Positions 27,112 through 37,651 are shown, counted from the first letter of the stretch. The stretch: 64,000 nucleotides of DNA from Polaribacter sp. (GCA_028336245.1 JAOKTT010000001.1:85460-149459); one strand, 5' to 3'. A program made the numbers and translations. The notes: generated from the sequence alone by a model not told the origin.

Positions 27112-28335
27112 TTATTTGTTCTTCCAAAAAGATTTAAAAAACAAACTCTTAAGGCTAAACCAGAAAGCCAAAATCCCTGGCAGGTTGGTTTTAGGAGACT
27201 TCCCTTTTCCAATACGTTGAATTTGAAGTTCATACCAGGGCAATTCTACACCGCCAAGTTTGTCCAAAAACGTAATACCAATTTCAGGTATCGGAGTTTC
27301 AAATCGTTTTACAGACCCATCAAAAATTTGAGTAGGCAAATTAGGATATAAGCAAAATGGTCTTGCCAAACCAATAACGTCTAAATGGCCATCTTCCAAA
27401 GCATTCTCCATTACTGAAACAGAACGAAAACCTCCCGTAAGTAACAAAGGAGTTTTAATCAATTTTCGCGCTTTTTCAATATAATCTAAAAAGTACGCTT
27501 CACGCGCAATGGTACTTTTTTTGCGATCTCCCTGAATCATAGCAGGCTTCTCATAAGTCCCACCAGATATTTCAATCAAATCGATTCCTTCATTCCCTAA
27601 TAGGCGAATTACCTCCATAGACGCTTCTTCTGTAAATCCGCCACGCTGAAAATCTGCCGAATTAATTTTAATTCCGATTGGATAATCTGCACCAACTTGA
27701 TGCCGAATTTCACGATAAATCTCTAAAACAAAACGCGCTCTATTGGACAGAGAACCACCCCATTGATCCGTTCGAACATTGCTATTTGGAGACAAAAACT
27801 GACTGACTAAATACCCATGAGCTCCATGAATCTGACAACCTGTAAACCCCGCTTCTTTTAATATTCTAGCGGTATTTCCAAAGCGCTTAATGATGTTCCA
27901 AATTTCTTCTTCTTTTAATGCTATTGGTACTTTAAACATCTTAGAAGCACTTCCCATTTTTAAAGGTATTGCAGAAGGCCCTACTATTTTTTTATTAATT
28001 GCAGCAAAGGCCTGTCTTCCTGGGTGGTTTATTTGTGGCCAAAGATGTACACCTGTTCCTTCTGCTGCTTTCGCCCATTCTTTTAATAATTCAAAATCTT
28101 TATAGTCTTCAACAACTACATTCCGCGCTTCACCCAACGCCAAAGAATCTACCATCACATTTCCTGTGATGAGCAACCCTGGATTTCCTTTTACCCAAAC
28201 CCGATATGCATTTATTAAACCCTTGCTTGGTGCGTGGTGTCGCGTCCCAAAATTTTCACTCATTGCAGACTTTGCAATTCTATTTTTTAAAACGGATCCA
28301 TTCGGCAAAGTAAAAGAAGAAGCGATATTTTTCAT
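27112..28335 (-). CDS. NADH:flavin oxidoreductase, Old Yellow Enzyme family
   Basis: The protein has 407 residues with the FMN barrel of the OYE family. The start is SFTLPNGSVLKNRIAKSAMSENF. Further landmarks are WPQINHPGRQ, the substrate-binding pair HGAHGYLVSQFLSPNSNVRTD with GGSLSNRARF, and PLLLTGGFRS with GLARPFCLYP at the phosphate site. Such enzymes reduce activated C=C bonds in enones and related electrophiles using NAD(P)H. It has no evident tie to polysaccharide breakdown and stands alone between the fucose operon and the TonB-receptor gene. Confidence 0.93.
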   Translation of the reverse strand: MKNIASSFTLPNGSVLKNRIAKSAMSENFGTRHHAPSKGLINAYRVWVKGNPGLLITGNVMVDSLALGEARNVVVEDYKDFELLKEWAKAAEGTGVHLWPQINHPGRQAFAAINKKIVGPSAIPLKMGSASKMFKVPIALKEEEIWNIIKRFGNTARILKEAGFTGCQIHGAHGYLVSQFLSPNSNVRTDQWGGSLSNRARFVLEIYREIRHQVGADYPIGIKINSADFQRGGFTEEASMEVIRLLGNEGIDLIEISGGTYEKPAMIQGDRKKSTIAREAYFLDYIEKARKLIKTPLLLTGGFRSVSVMENALEDGHLDVIGLARPFCLYPNLPTQIFDGSVKRFETPIPEIGITFLDKLGGVELPWYELQIQRIGKGKSPKTNLPGILAFWFSLKSLFFKSFWKNK

Positions 28336-28567
28336 TACTATATTTTTATCAAAGATATTTAAAACATCAAACGAAAGGCTAAAAAAAACCGCTTCTATTT
28401 TCGTTGTTATTTTACTGAAACTACGTTTAATTTTCTAGTAAAGAAAATGTTACCGGATAGGCAAAGTATGAAGCAAGCTAATTATAATCAGCATACATAA
28501 AAACTTTACCATATTCTATCCAATTGTCTATTATCTACTTTTCAATAAAGGCCTTTTTTATTCTCTT

Positions 28568-31036
28568 TTAAAACTCCCTTTCACCAAATTCACTATCAAT
28601 AAAATTTGATTTATTTTTTCCATTTTTAAACGTGTATGAAAGATTTAGGAAGACCATATCCACTTCATAAATATAATTCGTGGTTGTAAAGAATTCATTT
28701 GTTCTAAATGTAGTAATGCGCTGTTCGTTGGTATTTAGCATTCCCAAATCAATATTTTGCCATTGTAGGGTCGCTGTTAATCTATTATCTAAAAATGATT
28801 TTTGAAAAGTCAAGTTTGGGGAATAAAACCTAGAATTTTCTCCTTGAGCTGTTATTCTTTCAGAGAGGTAATTGAACGTAAATTGCAATGATGCATTTTC
28901 CCAAAAACGGTAAGTTGAATTTAAATTGATTGAATATACAGTTGTCTTAGCGTTGATTGATCTATTATCAAATTCTCCGTCAATTTGATAGCTATAGATA
29001 TTAGTTCCAATAAAATTGCTCCAGTTTTTAGTAGGTTTTAATTGCGCTCCTAATTCTAGACCAATGGTTTTGGCATCACCTACATTTGAGTAAATTCTAT
29101 TTAAAATAGTGTCGTTAAATACAGTGTTTACTCTATTTACTACATTTTTCACATTTCTATAATAACCAGTCGCAAAAATAGAATTACCTCCTTTTAATTT
29201 TTTATTTATGCTCAATTCGACCAAATCGATAAATTCGGGTCTAAGTTCTGGGTCTCCTTGTTCTAAAGTTTCAGAATGTTCACGTTCTGGAAAAGGATTC
29301 ATTTGAAAAGTAGATGTCCTTTCTACACGTTTGCTATAAGCTGCTTTTATGTTTGTTTTTTCATTGATACTATATTGTACAGATGCCGATGGGTAAAGTT
29401 TTGTGAAATCAAATTTGAATGTTTTATCTATTGTATTTGCTTTATCTTTCAGTTCCAAGGTTCTATCCATAACCTCAACTCTTGCGCCAGCAGTATAATC
29501 CCATTTGCCATTTTTTCCTGAAAATTGACCGTAAAAAGCGTGAATACTTCTTTTTAAGTTTACCTCACTTGAAAACTCTGGCACTAATTCAAAATCGTCA
29601 TTAAAATCAGTTCTCCTTTCATACACAAAATCGCCAGTATGGTCTAAATTCCTATATTGATAACCTGCATCTAATACGCCTGATTTAAATGGTTTGAAAG
29701 TATAATCTATCTGCACACGAACGCCGTGCAAAGGGTTTTCATTTGTATTGAATTCATCTTGATAAAGTATTGAATTATCGGGAAACCCAAGGTTTTGATT
29801 TACCGTGGGACCACCTAAAAGTGTGTACTCATATAAAAATGATGTAGATAGCTTTGAGTTATTTGAAAAAGTGTGCTCATAATCAAAACTTCCTAGCGCA
29901 AAATCACTTTTTCTTTCTCTTAGGTTATGGTTAAAATATTGAAACGTATAAAGTCTATTATCACTGTCTGCAGGAAAAACAGCGTGATTGTCAAAATAAA
30001 CGATATCTGCCAACCGATCCTTACTGCGTTTACCTGCAAAAAGGCCCAACGAAAATACATTGGTAGAACTGGGTGTAAAGTCGACATTAAAACGACCACT
30101 ATAGTTAATTTCATCAAAACTACGTTCGCCAGTTGATGGAAACTGTGTTTTCACGTCGTCTATTATAGTAAAAACATCTCCTTCTCGCCTACCACCTAAA
30201 TCGTTACGTTGGTAGTTTGCACCTAATGATACATTCCATTTATCATTTCTAATATTGTATGTAGCGTCTATTCCATAACGTTGATGAGCTTTATCGTTAC
30301 CATAAGTTTCAATAGAGGGGAAACCTCCTTTGAGGTTTATTTGGCCAAAAGCACCGTCTACAGCTCCCTTTTTTGTTATTATATTCAAAATCCCTGCTTT
30401 TCCCTCTGGGTCATATTTTGCTGATGGCGCAGTAATCACCTCTACACGCGCTATCGCATTTGCGGGTAGTTGTGCCATTAATGTACTGGCATTTCCTTGT
30501 ACTGGTTTTCCATTAAGTAATACCACAAAACCAGAACTACCTCTTACGTTAATTTCGCCTTGACCATCAATACTTACGGATGGCAAATTTCGAATAACAT
30601 CGATACCTGAACCTCCTTGAGCGTTTTTAAACTTGTCAGCATCAAAAACTTGGCGGTCTATTTTATTTATAACAGTAGCGCGTTCTCCTTGTATTACAAC
30701 TTCATTTAATGCATTACCTAATGTTAATCGCAATGTACCCAAGTCTGTTGTTTTATTTTTGCTAACAACTGCAATACCTTGAATTATTTTAACTTCGTAA
30801 CCAATAAAAGAAGCTTCAAGGTAATATGTTCCTTTTTTTAAATTATCAAAAACGAAAACACCGTTAATATCAGTTATAACTCCAGTTACCAACTCATTGG
30901 TTTCTTGATTGTAGATAGCAGCAGTAGCATATTCTAACGCAAAATTTGTTTTGTCAACAATTTTCCCTGTTACTTGTGATAAAACACTTAAACAGTTATA
31001 CATTATTAATAAAATTATTGAAATATTTTTTATCAT
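28568..31036 (-). CDS. TonB-dependent outer-membrane receptor with carboxypeptidase-like N-terminal domain
   Basis: The 822-residue protein has a signal peptide (about 1-20), an N-terminal beta-sandwich of the CarboxypepD_reg type (about 21-105: GKIVDKTNFALEYATAAIYN, GTYYLEASFIGYEVK), a plug domain (about 115-225, with INVRGSSGFVVLLNGKPVQ) and a long 22-strand-type barrel. It lacks the SusC plug signature and a SusD partner, so it belongs to the outer-membrane beta-barrel 3 group rather than to SusC. The substrate is not readable. It is the last gene of the long - strand block and follows the sulfatase cluster, so it may take up a released small molecule or a metal complex. Confidence 0.88.
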   Translation of the reverse strand: MIKNISIILLIMYNCLSVLSQVTGKIVDKTNFALEYATAAIYNQETNELVTGVITDINGVFVFDNLKKGTYYLEASFIGYEVKIIQGIAVVSKNKTTDLGTLRLTLGNALNEVVIQGERATVINKIDRQVFDADKFKNAQGGSGIDVIRNLPSVSIDGQGEINVRGSSGFVVLLNGKPVQGNASTLMAQLPANAIARVEVITAPSAKYDPEGKAGILNIITKKGAVDGAFGQINLKGGFPSIETYGNDKAHQRYGIDATYNIRNDKWNVSLGANYQRNDLGGRREGDVFTIIDDVKTQFPSTGERSFDEINYSGRFNVDFTPSSTNVFSLGLFAGKRSKDRLADIVYFDNHAVFPADSDNRLYTFQYFNHNLRERKSDFALGSFDYEHTFSNNSKLSTSFLYEYTLLGGPTVNQNLGFPDNSILYQDEFNTNENPLHGVRVQIDYTFKPFKSGVLDAGYQYRNLDHTGDFVYERRTDFNDDFELVPEFSSEVNLKRSIHAFYGQFSGKNGKWDYTAGARVEVMDRTLELKDKANTIDKTFKFDFTKLYPSASVQYSINEKTNIKAAYSKRVERTSTFQMNPFPEREHSETLEQGDPELRPEFIDLVELSINKKLKGGNSIFATGYYRNVKNVVNRVNTVFNDTILNRIYSNVGDAKTIGLELGAQLKPTKNWSNFIGTNIYSYQIDGEFDNRSINAKTTVYSINLNSTYRFWENASLQFTFNYLSERITAQGENSRFYSPNLTFQKSFLDNRLTATLQWQNIDLGMLNTNEQRITTFRTNEFFTTTNYIYEVDMVFLNLSYTFKNGKNKSNFIDSEFGEREF

Positions 31037-31150
31037 GATTTATATGTTTCAGTAGGAGTCTCCAGCTCCGTTATTAATGCGTCTTCTTTCTATTTTATAA
31101 AACGTAAGAGAATTAAATCTATATCTATTATCATGGGTAGTTGTATTTTA

Positions 31151-33055
31151 TTACAGCTTCTTTAGCAACAATAACCTAAAATCCATTACCTGAGAACCAG
31201 GAATGTCAGTAGCTTTAAGTGTCAATATTCCAGTGCCTTTTTCCAGATAAATAGTGCCAACTTTTATACGCTTAAATTCTTTCACAAAACCTTCACCACG
31301 GGGATAAATATCGCCATTTTTTAGAAGTTGAGAATCGAATACCTCATTAATTTTAAAATTAATTTTGGAACTTTTGAAACTTAATTCGACAGTAGAACCA
31401 ATATCCTTTTGAGGACACGTATAAAAAAGATCTACCTCATAGAGGCCTTCCGTTAAAACTTCAGCATCGAATGTAATCTTATCGTTTATTGAAGTCCAGT
31501 TTAATAGATACGAACTATTAGGCCATATATTTGAACGTTTTATTTTTCCATAGCGGAAGGCATCGCGCGCTGGAAGTTGCGTTTGAAACACGCTGGGATG
31601 ACCAATTGGGAATGAGCGAACGGCTTTTTCGTCTAACTCCGAAGCCACATTGTTTACCCATTTTTCTTTTGCAGCGGCCAAGTTCTTATGAATTTCGGGA
31701 AATTTATCAGAGACATTGGTGTATTGTCCCGGATCGTTTTCCATATCGTATAATTTATTTTGAGAATTTAAACGAAATTTCTGAGTTCGAAGGCTGGTTT
31801 CTCCTTTCCAATAATTGTAAATAATGCGTTCGTCCCAATTTGGGTTTTCATCTAATAGTAATGGTTTTATACTAATTCCATCAATTGGTTTTTGAGTTTC
31901 AAACTGAATTCCGGCTAAATCAGCTAAAGTTGGTAAAAGGTCAATTGCACTGGCAATTTGTCTTACTTTTTTACCAGCTTTAAGAGTGCCTTGCCATTTC
32001 ATTATCATTGGTGAGCGCACTCCTCCTTCATCGGTTGAACCTTTTTTGCCTTTCATTCCATCGTTCCAACGCACTCCGTTTGGACCATTATCCGATAAAT
32101 AAATAATGATGGTGTTTTCAGACAAACCTAATTCCTCCACTTTTTTTGTAATTCGTCCCACATTCCAGTCGATATTTTCGCACATTGCTAAGGCAGCCTT
32201 TGTAAATAGTATGTCTTCTTTGCCTTTATCGCGATTAAACATTTCTAATTCTTTGTCTTTGAAATTCTCCCAAAATCTATCGGGAACCTGCATGGGCGAG
32301 TGGGGCGTATTAAAAGGTAAATACAAAAAAAAAGGCTTGTTTCTGTTTTTTTCCATAAACGCGATTCCGTGTTGCGTGAAATCGTCTATTATAAAACCAT
32401 TTCCTTTTACAATTTCGCCATTGTGCTCCAACATCGGGTTGTAATAATTTCCCCAGTGACCTGAACAAAATCCATAATAATCGTCAAAGCCTCGTGAGTT
32501 GGGATGGTAAGGTGCTTGCATTCCATTGTGCCATTTCCCATAGGCAGCAGTTGAGTACCCTGCATTTTTGAAAATTTCGGCAATGGTTGTTTCATCTAAA
32601 TCCAATCGTTCGCCACCTGCTCCGGTAGACCAAACACCACCACGAACATGATAACGCCCGGTTAATAATTCGGCGCGGGTTGGCGAGCAAACTGGGCTCA
32701 CATAAAACCTCTCCAAGAAAACTCCGTCACTAGCTAGTTGATCAATGTTTGGAGTAGAGAGGTTTGTGTTTCCGGTCATGCTTAGATCCCCCCAACCCTG
32801 ATCATCAGTTAAAATCAGAATAATGTTGGGTGGTGTTGTCTTTTCATTTACCTGTTCTAAGGTCGCTTGAACTTCATTTTTTAGTCTAAGTTTCGGTAGT
32901 TGAGCTTTAGTCTGTAATACTGGAGAAATTGAAGAATCCTGCGGTTGACGCAATCCAAGATTCAAATTATAATTCTGTGAAAAAACCGATTGTTGGAAGC
33001 AGAAAACGGTCAAGATTATGAAGTAGCTAAATGATTTTTGTGGTCTTTTTTTCAT
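31151..33055 (-). CDS. S1-family sulfatase with C-terminal beta-sandwich domain
   Basis: The protein has 634 residues with a signal peptide (cleavage near VFS-Q27). Asp84 and Asp85 in LTDDQGWGDL start the metal site. The maturation motif is C-S-P-T-R with Cys123 and Arg127, followed by LLTGRYHVRGG. It has GKWHNG and the later SDNGPNG typical of the family. After the about 470-residue sulfatase core comes an extra domain of about 130 residues ending in TDIPGSQVMDFRLLLL, with the look of a carbohydrate-binding sandwich. The long linker region before the core (30-75) is unusual. It is 20 bp downstream of the next sulfatase gene and probably in its operon. Confidence 0.92.
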   Translation of the reverse strand: MKKRPQKSFSYFIILTVFCFQQSVFSQNYNLNLGLRQPQDSSISPVLQTKAQLPKLRLKNEVQATLEQVNEKTTPPNIILILTDDQGWGDLSMTGNTNLSTPNIDQLASDGVFLERFYVSPVCSPTRAELLTGRYHVRGGVWSTGAGGERLDLDETTIAEIFKNAGYSTAAYGKWHNGMQAPYHPNSRGFDDYYGFCSGHWGNYYNPMLEHNGEIVKGNGFIIDDFTQHGIAFMEKNRNKPFFLYLPFNTPHSPMQVPDRFWENFKDKELEMFNRDKGKEDILFTKAALAMCENIDWNVGRITKKVEELGLSENTIIIYLSDNGPNGVRWNDGMKGKKGSTDEGGVRSPMIMKWQGTLKAGKKVRQIASAIDLLPTLADLAGIQFETQKPIDGISIKPLLLDENPNWDERIIYNYWKGETSLRTQKFRLNSQNKLYDMENDPGQYTNVSDKFPEIHKNLAAAKEKWVNNVASELDEKAVRSFPIGHPSVFQTQLPARDAFRYGKIKRSNIWPNSSYLLNWTSINDKITFDAEVLTEGLYEVDLFYTCPQKDIGSTVELSFKSSKINFKINEVFDSQLLKNGDIYPRGEGFVKEFKRIKVGTIYLEKGTGILTLKATDIPGSQVMDFRLLLLKKL

Positions 33056-33075
33056 CGTATAACTTTTTTTATCAT

Positions 33076-34554
33076 CTATTTTGGAGATTGGTTAACTACC
33101 TGCCTTAACCACCAGTCCCTATCCACATTATACTTGTATTTATCCCGTAGCTTTGCCAACGTATTGCGTAGATTTTTCTCAACATCATCAAATTCGGAAT
33201 TATTAATTAAGTTATTCATCTCTCCGGGATCCTTCTTTAAATCGTATAATTCATCAATATCATCTTTAAGAAAATTATCCACCAGTTTATATCTCTCTGT
33301 TCTGACAGCTAGCATGTCTGGCCCTGCATTTGGGTATTTATCGTCTACATAATATTCAAACATGGCAGCATCCCGCCACGCTACCTCTTTGTTCTCTTTT
33401 AAAAGAGGAACCATCGATTCTCCCTGCATATAACTAGGGATGTTGCTATTACTTAGATCAAGAAAGGTAGGTGCCATATCTATATTTAAACACATTTCTT
33501 TAATTTCAATACCTGGCTTAATCATTTTTGGGTATCTTATCAACATTGGAATCCGCATAGAGGGTTCATATGCAATACGTTTATCAGAATATGTATGCTC
33601 ACCCATAAAATATCCATTGTCACTTGTAAAAACGACAACGGTGTTCTCAAGCTCTCCAATTTCTTCAAGCGTTTCCAAAACTTTTCCCAAAGATTCATCT
33701 ACAGCGATTAAAGTCTCCAGCATCTTCTTTGTTTTTTCTTCCCGGATAGGCCAGCTTTTTCTCGGAAGAGAATCTACCGGTTGATATTTTTCGTGTTTTG
33801 AGCTAAAAGCTTTAATTCTTTGCCATTCAGGCTTTCCTGAAAAATTCTCTTCATGCGTATTAAAAGGCGGTTTTGGAATATCTTCCTTTTTATAAATATT
33901 TGAATGTCGCGGGGCAGGACTATGAGGTCCATGAGCAGCTTTATGCCAAAGGCAAAGATTAAAGGGCTTGTTTACATTTCTTTTTTCTTTAAGCCATTGT
34001 ATTGCTTTATTTGTAAGTATGTCTGTTATATATCCTTTTTCGCGGTAATCCTTTCCATTTTCATTTACCATCGGATCAAAATATTTTCCTTGACCAATAA
34101 AACTAAACCAATAGTCAAACCCTGGGCGAACGTGTTTTTTACCGCGATAGTGGGCCATGTGAATTTTACCAACCATTGCTGTTTCATAGCCCTGCTGCTG
34201 AAGAATAGAAGTATAAGATGGATATTTTTTCCAGTTGGGATCAAGCTGACCCTTATTTTGAGTCGCACCATGAACATGGGGGTATGTTCCTGTTAGAAAA
34301 CTTGCCCTTGAAGGAGAACAAAGCGACTGTGTAACAAAAAAATTTGTAAAATTAGCCCCTTCTCTCGCCAATCGATCCATATTTGGAGTTTCAAGAAATG
34401 GATACCGGTCATAAAAACCCAAGGCATCATAGGCTTGATCATCAACCATAACAAATAAAAAATTTGGCGGTAATTTCTGCTTGTTTGATTGTGCTATCGA
34501 ATCAAATGGTATTAGTAGTAACAGAAGTACTACAAAGTGAATTTTTTTAGTCAT
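33076..34554 (-). CDS. S1-family sulfatase (iduronate-2-sulfatase-like)
   Basis: The protein has 492 residues with a signal peptide ending near SIA-Q22. The metal site begins FVMVDDQAYDALG (Asp38, Asp39). The formylglycine motif is C-S-P-S-R with Cys79, then FLTGTYPHVHG. Other landmarks are GKIHMAHYRG, WHKAAHGPHSPAPRH and TSDNGYFMGEH, the last being typical of iduronate-2-sulfatase/choline-sulfatase-like subgroups of S1. It would act in the periplasm on a sulfated oligosaccharide. It shares the run of - strand sulfatases but its exact bond is unknown. Confidence 0.92.
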   Translation of the reverse strand: MTKKIHFVVLLLLLIPFDSIAQSNKQKLPPNFLFVMVDDQAYDALGFYDRYPFLETPNMDRLAREGANFTNFFVTQSLCSPSRASFLTGTYPHVHGATQNKGQLDPNWKKYPSYTSILQQQGYETAMVGKIHMAHYRGKKHVRPGFDYWFSFIGQGKYFDPMVNENGKDYREKGYITDILTNKAIQWLKEKRNVNKPFNLCLWHKAAHGPHSPAPRHSNIYKKEDIPKPPFNTHEENFSGKPEWQRIKAFSSKHEKYQPVDSLPRKSWPIREEKTKKMLETLIAVDESLGKVLETLEEIGELENTVVVFTSDNGYFMGEHTYSDKRIAYEPSMRIPMLIRYPKMIKPGIEIKEMCLNIDMAPTFLDLSNSNIPSYMQGESMVPLLKENKEVAWRDAAMFEYYVDDKYPNAGPDMLAVRTERYKLVDNFLKDDIDELYDLKKDPGEMNNLINNSEFDDVEKNLRNTLAKLRDKYKYNVDRDWWLRQVVNQSPK

Positions 34555-34661
34555 CGTAAAAATTTTAATTGTTACAATATTTATACACGTATTTAATTGA
34601 TTATTATCAGTTTACGATATACACTCAAAGAAAGAGTATCCAAAATAAGGTGTTCATGAGC

Positions 34662-36506
34662 CTAAATTTCTTTATTCATATTAATAACATCCGAAACTGG
34701 CAACTTCATTGTATAATCTGCCATATATACAGGAATATCCCCCAAACGTTTCGTCGTTCTTGTAAGTTGAGGAATGGCCATAACCCAATAATAACCGTTT
34801 TTCGTTACTTTATAAGATGTTCCTTCTATTTCAGTAGCCATAAGTTTGGCTTCAATAGGGGTATTGGTTTCTGAAAAATAAAGTACATAATTTTTAACTC
34901 CCTCAAAAGAATCCCAACTTATAATGTCGGAATTACGCGTAATTTTCAATGCGTTATATTCCTGAGGACGCCATTCAGCTAAAGTTTGGAAACATAAATC
35001 ACGTTGCATCTCCTGATAATTTTTATCCAAAACTAGATTATTCATTTCGTTCGGATCTTCAGTTACGTTATACAACTGGTTAATTACACCGTGTGTATAC
35101 ACTAATTTATAATCACCTAGCCGCATCATTCTGGATGGCAGATTCTTAATGTCACGAAAGCCATTAATGCTCCCCCTGAATTCTGAAAATACGCTCCTAT
35201 TTGTTGATACTGTGCCACTTTTCAGATATTTAACGATGGATCTTCCCTGGGCCGTTTCAGGTACCTCCCAGCCCATTAAATCACATAATGTGGGCATGAC
35301 ATCGATTAAACTTACTAGTGAATTATTGCTTTGATTTGCCGGTAACAATTTTGGATAAGAGATGATAAATGGTATGTTTACGGCAGCCTCATACATATTA
35401 TGTTTTCCTGTAAACCCATGTTCAAAAAGATGTTCTCCGTGATCTGTAGTATAGATAATAATAGTGTTCTCATACAAGTTATTCTCTTTTAATGACTGAA
35501 CGATGCGCCCCACCATAGCATCCATTTCAGAAACACTTGCATGATAAGCAGCCATTACATTTTTTGCTTTTTCGGGCTGTTGGCTCAAGCTACTATTAGA
35601 CCAATTTGGTACCCATGGATATTTTCCTTTTTTATGAGAATCGTCTGAAGTTTCTGGTAACTCAAAATCTTTTGGGTCGAACATATCCAAATATTTCTTT
35701 GTGGTTGTTAAAGCTGGATGTGGTTTTTCAAGACCAACATGTAAAAAGAAATTTTTTCCATCTTTGCTTCGCTCTTTGATAAATTTGATAGATTTTTGAG
35801 TTACCACCATATCAAAGTTATCCTCATCATTCTTAACAAGAGAAGGTTTATAATCTGAATTCCACTTCAAATCTTTTCGAAATGAATTATACCCCCCAAA
35901 AACACGGTAACGCTCATACGTATCCCGCCCTACTTCGTCTTCATAATGCCCTCCTGGAAAGTTTGTGTAATAGCGCACGCTTGCTTCATCAAATCCCATA
36001 TCGTTCCCTTCCGGAAAGCTGGGGTCCACATTTTTCTGAAGTTCACCATGCACGTGCATCTTTCCAATACCAGCAGTCACATACCCATTGTTTCGGAATA
36101 TTTCCCCCAGGGTAACAATGCCTTCACGATAACTTGTTTTACGAAGCTCCCCAGACCCATAATCCTTCATTTTCCCCTTTTTATTCAAAACAGGAGCTTT
36201 ATGGAAGGGCGCACCGCATGCTTCAGGGTACATTCCTGTCGTCAGCGCAGCGCGAGAGGGTGCACATACCGGAGCAGCCGCATAACAATTATTAAGGGTT
36301 ATCCCGGTCGCTGCCAACTTATCAATATTGGGTGTTATGGCCATATCACTCCCATAACATCCTGAAGCCTTTTTTTTATGCTGATCTGAAATAATAAAAA
36401 CCACATTAGGATTCTTATAGTCTATTTTTTGTGCATTTAAAGAAATGGTTGGGCCAATGATTATTAGAATTACCACTACTATTTTTTGATAAAAAAAATG
36501 TTTCAT
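34662..36506 (-). CDS. S1-family sulfatase with C-terminal fibronectin-III-like domain
   Basis: The 614-residue protein has a signal peptide (to about LNA-Q26). The N-terminal metal-site segment is VVFIISDQHKKKASGCYG, with a single Asp at position 41 instead of the usual Asp-Asp pair, as in several S1 subfamilies. The maturation motif is C-A-P-S-R with Cys81. It has GKMHVHG, LEKPHPAL and TTDHGEHLFEHGFTGKH. The core ends near residue 505; the remaining 100 residues (SDIISWDSFEGVKNYVLYFSE, YYWVMAIP) resemble a fibronectin type III fold. It is separated by 107 bp from the following sulfatase gene. Confidence 0.91.
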   Translation of the reverse strand: MKHFFYQKIVVVILIIIGPTISLNAQKIDYKNPNVVFIISDQHKKKASGCYGSDMAITPNIDKLAATGITLNNCYAAAPVCAPSRAALTTGMYPEACGAPFHKAPVLNKKGKMKDYGSGELRKTSYREGIVTLGEIFRNNGYVTAGIGKMHVHGELQKNVDPSFPEGNDMGFDEASVRYYTNFPGGHYEDEVGRDTYERYRVFGGYNSFRKDLKWNSDYKPSLVKNDEDNFDMVVTQKSIKFIKERSKDGKNFFLHVGLEKPHPALTTTKKYLDMFDPKDFELPETSDDSHKKGKYPWVPNWSNSSLSQQPEKAKNVMAAYHASVSEMDAMVGRIVQSLKENNLYENTIIIYTTDHGEHLFEHGFTGKHNMYEAAVNIPFIISYPKLLPANQSNNSLVSLIDVMPTLCDLMGWEVPETAQGRSIVKYLKSGTVSTNRSVFSEFRGSINGFRDIKNLPSRMMRLGDYKLVYTHGVINQLYNVTEDPNEMNNLVLDKNYQEMQRDLCFQTLAEWRPQEYNALKITRNSDIISWDSFEGVKNYVLYFSETNTPIEAKLMATEIEGTSYKVTKNGYYWVMAIPQLTRTTKRLGDIPVYMADYTMKLPVSDVINMNKEI

Positions 36507-36646
36507 CAGTACACGTTTTTATATTTGATTACGAATTACAAAAGGAATTAGGTTTTCTCTTGAAATTACTTTTAGTTTTTTAGTGGGCATATCTCTACTT
36601 TTTTAACTTGATTTTATAATGAGAGTTAGGATAGGTAGGAAAGCGT

Positions 36647-37621
36647 TTAATAGTACACTTCTAAAATCTCGGCATTACTTGCCGCATGTACATTGATTTT
36701 ATGTATAGAAGCAGGGATGAGAATAGTTTCACCTTGCACCAAAGAATAACTAATTTCGTTTTCTATGAGCGTCAAAGAGCCACTAATACATATATAAATT
36801 ATAAAGGAATCGATTCCTGAATAGTCTTTTTCTAAAGCTCCTTCAATGTTTAGATAATTGGATGTAAAGTAAGGAGTGTGTACCAATGTGTTCGAATAGT
36901 TCTTTTCTTTTGAATAATCAGTTTTGTAGTTCTCATGTACTTCAAAATCAATTATATCTAGCGCTAAATCGTTGTGTAATTCTCTTGTTTTACCTGTTTG
37001 TTTGTCCACACGTTCATAGTCATAGATTCGATAGGTAACATCAGAAGTCTGTTGGATTTCAGCTAATAACACCCCTGCCCCAATAGCATGAACTCTGCCT
37101 GCGGGAATATAAAAAGTGTCTCCCTTTTGCACTGTTTCATGATGCATAACATCTAAAATTTTATTCGAGTCTAAGTATTCTTGATAACTCTTTTTGTTTA
37201 ATGCTTTGTCAAAACCAACAATAAGTTCCGCATTTTCATCCCCCTGCATCACATACCACATTTCGTTTTTACCAAAAGAGGCATGTCTTTCTTTAGCAAC
37301 GGCATCATTAGGATGTACCTGAATAGATAGTGGTGTTTTAGCATCAATAAATTTTATGAGTAATGGAAAATCAGTACCAAAAGAATCATAAACATTTTTT
37401 CCTACAAATGCATCTTTATATTCGGCTGCTAGTTGTTGCAAGGAATAGCCTCTTAAAGCTCCGTTACAAACTTTAGTTTTACCACCTTCTACATCAGAAA
37501 TCTCCCAAGACTCTCCAATATTGTCAGCTTGAAAGCCTTTATTTAATAGTGTATTTAGTTTGTTACCTCCCCAGATTCTATACTTAGAAAGGGGGATGAA
37601 TTTTAATGGGTATAAATTCAT
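36647..37621 (-). CDS. manA: Mannose-6-phosphate isomerase, class I
   Basis: The 324-residue protein has the cupin core of class I phosphomannose isomerases. PLSIQVHPNDAVAKERH supplies metal ligands. KNEMWYVMQGDENAELIVG and YIPAGRVHAIGAGVLLAEIQQ are further signature segments. It interconverts mannose-6-phosphate and fructose-6-phosphate in the cytoplasm. Its place inside a sulfatase/SusCD block that also has a GH130 phosphorylase upstream suggests that mannose is a product of this locus. The leader just before its ATG is a run of ATT/TTA trinucleotides (about 37628-37651), listed separately. Confidence 0.95.
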   Translation of the reverse strand: MNLYPLKFIPLSKYRIWGGNKLNTLLNKGFQADNIGESWEISDVEGGKTKVCNGALRGYSLQQLAAEYKDAFVGKNVYDSFGTDFPLLIKFIDAKTPLSIQVHPNDAVAKERHASFGKNEMWYVMQGDENAELIVGFDKALNKKSYQEYLDSNKILDVMHHETVQKGDTFYIPAGRVHAIGAGVLLAEIQQTSDVTYRIYDYERVDKQTGKTRELHNDLALDIIDFEVHENYKTDYSKEKNYSNTLVHTPYFTSNYLNIEGALEKDYSGIDSFIIYICISGSLTLIENEISYSLVQGETILIPASIHKINVHAASNAEILEVYY

Positions 37622-37627
37622 TTTTAT

Positions 37628-37651
37628 TTATTATTATTATTATTATTATTA
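37628..37651. repeat. TTA trinucleotide microsatellite in the manA leader
   Basis: Eight TTA units lie 6-30 bp upstream of the manA ATG (reading AATAAT on the coding strand). Such AT-only leaders help ribosome access in Bacteroidota, and copy-number change could alter expression, but nothing in the sequence shows that it does. Confidence 0.7.

Noticed and set aside
34065-34874. Short open frames inside and opposite the sulfatase genes
   Set aside because: They lie within well-supported sulfatase genes in other frames and encode no recognisable protein.
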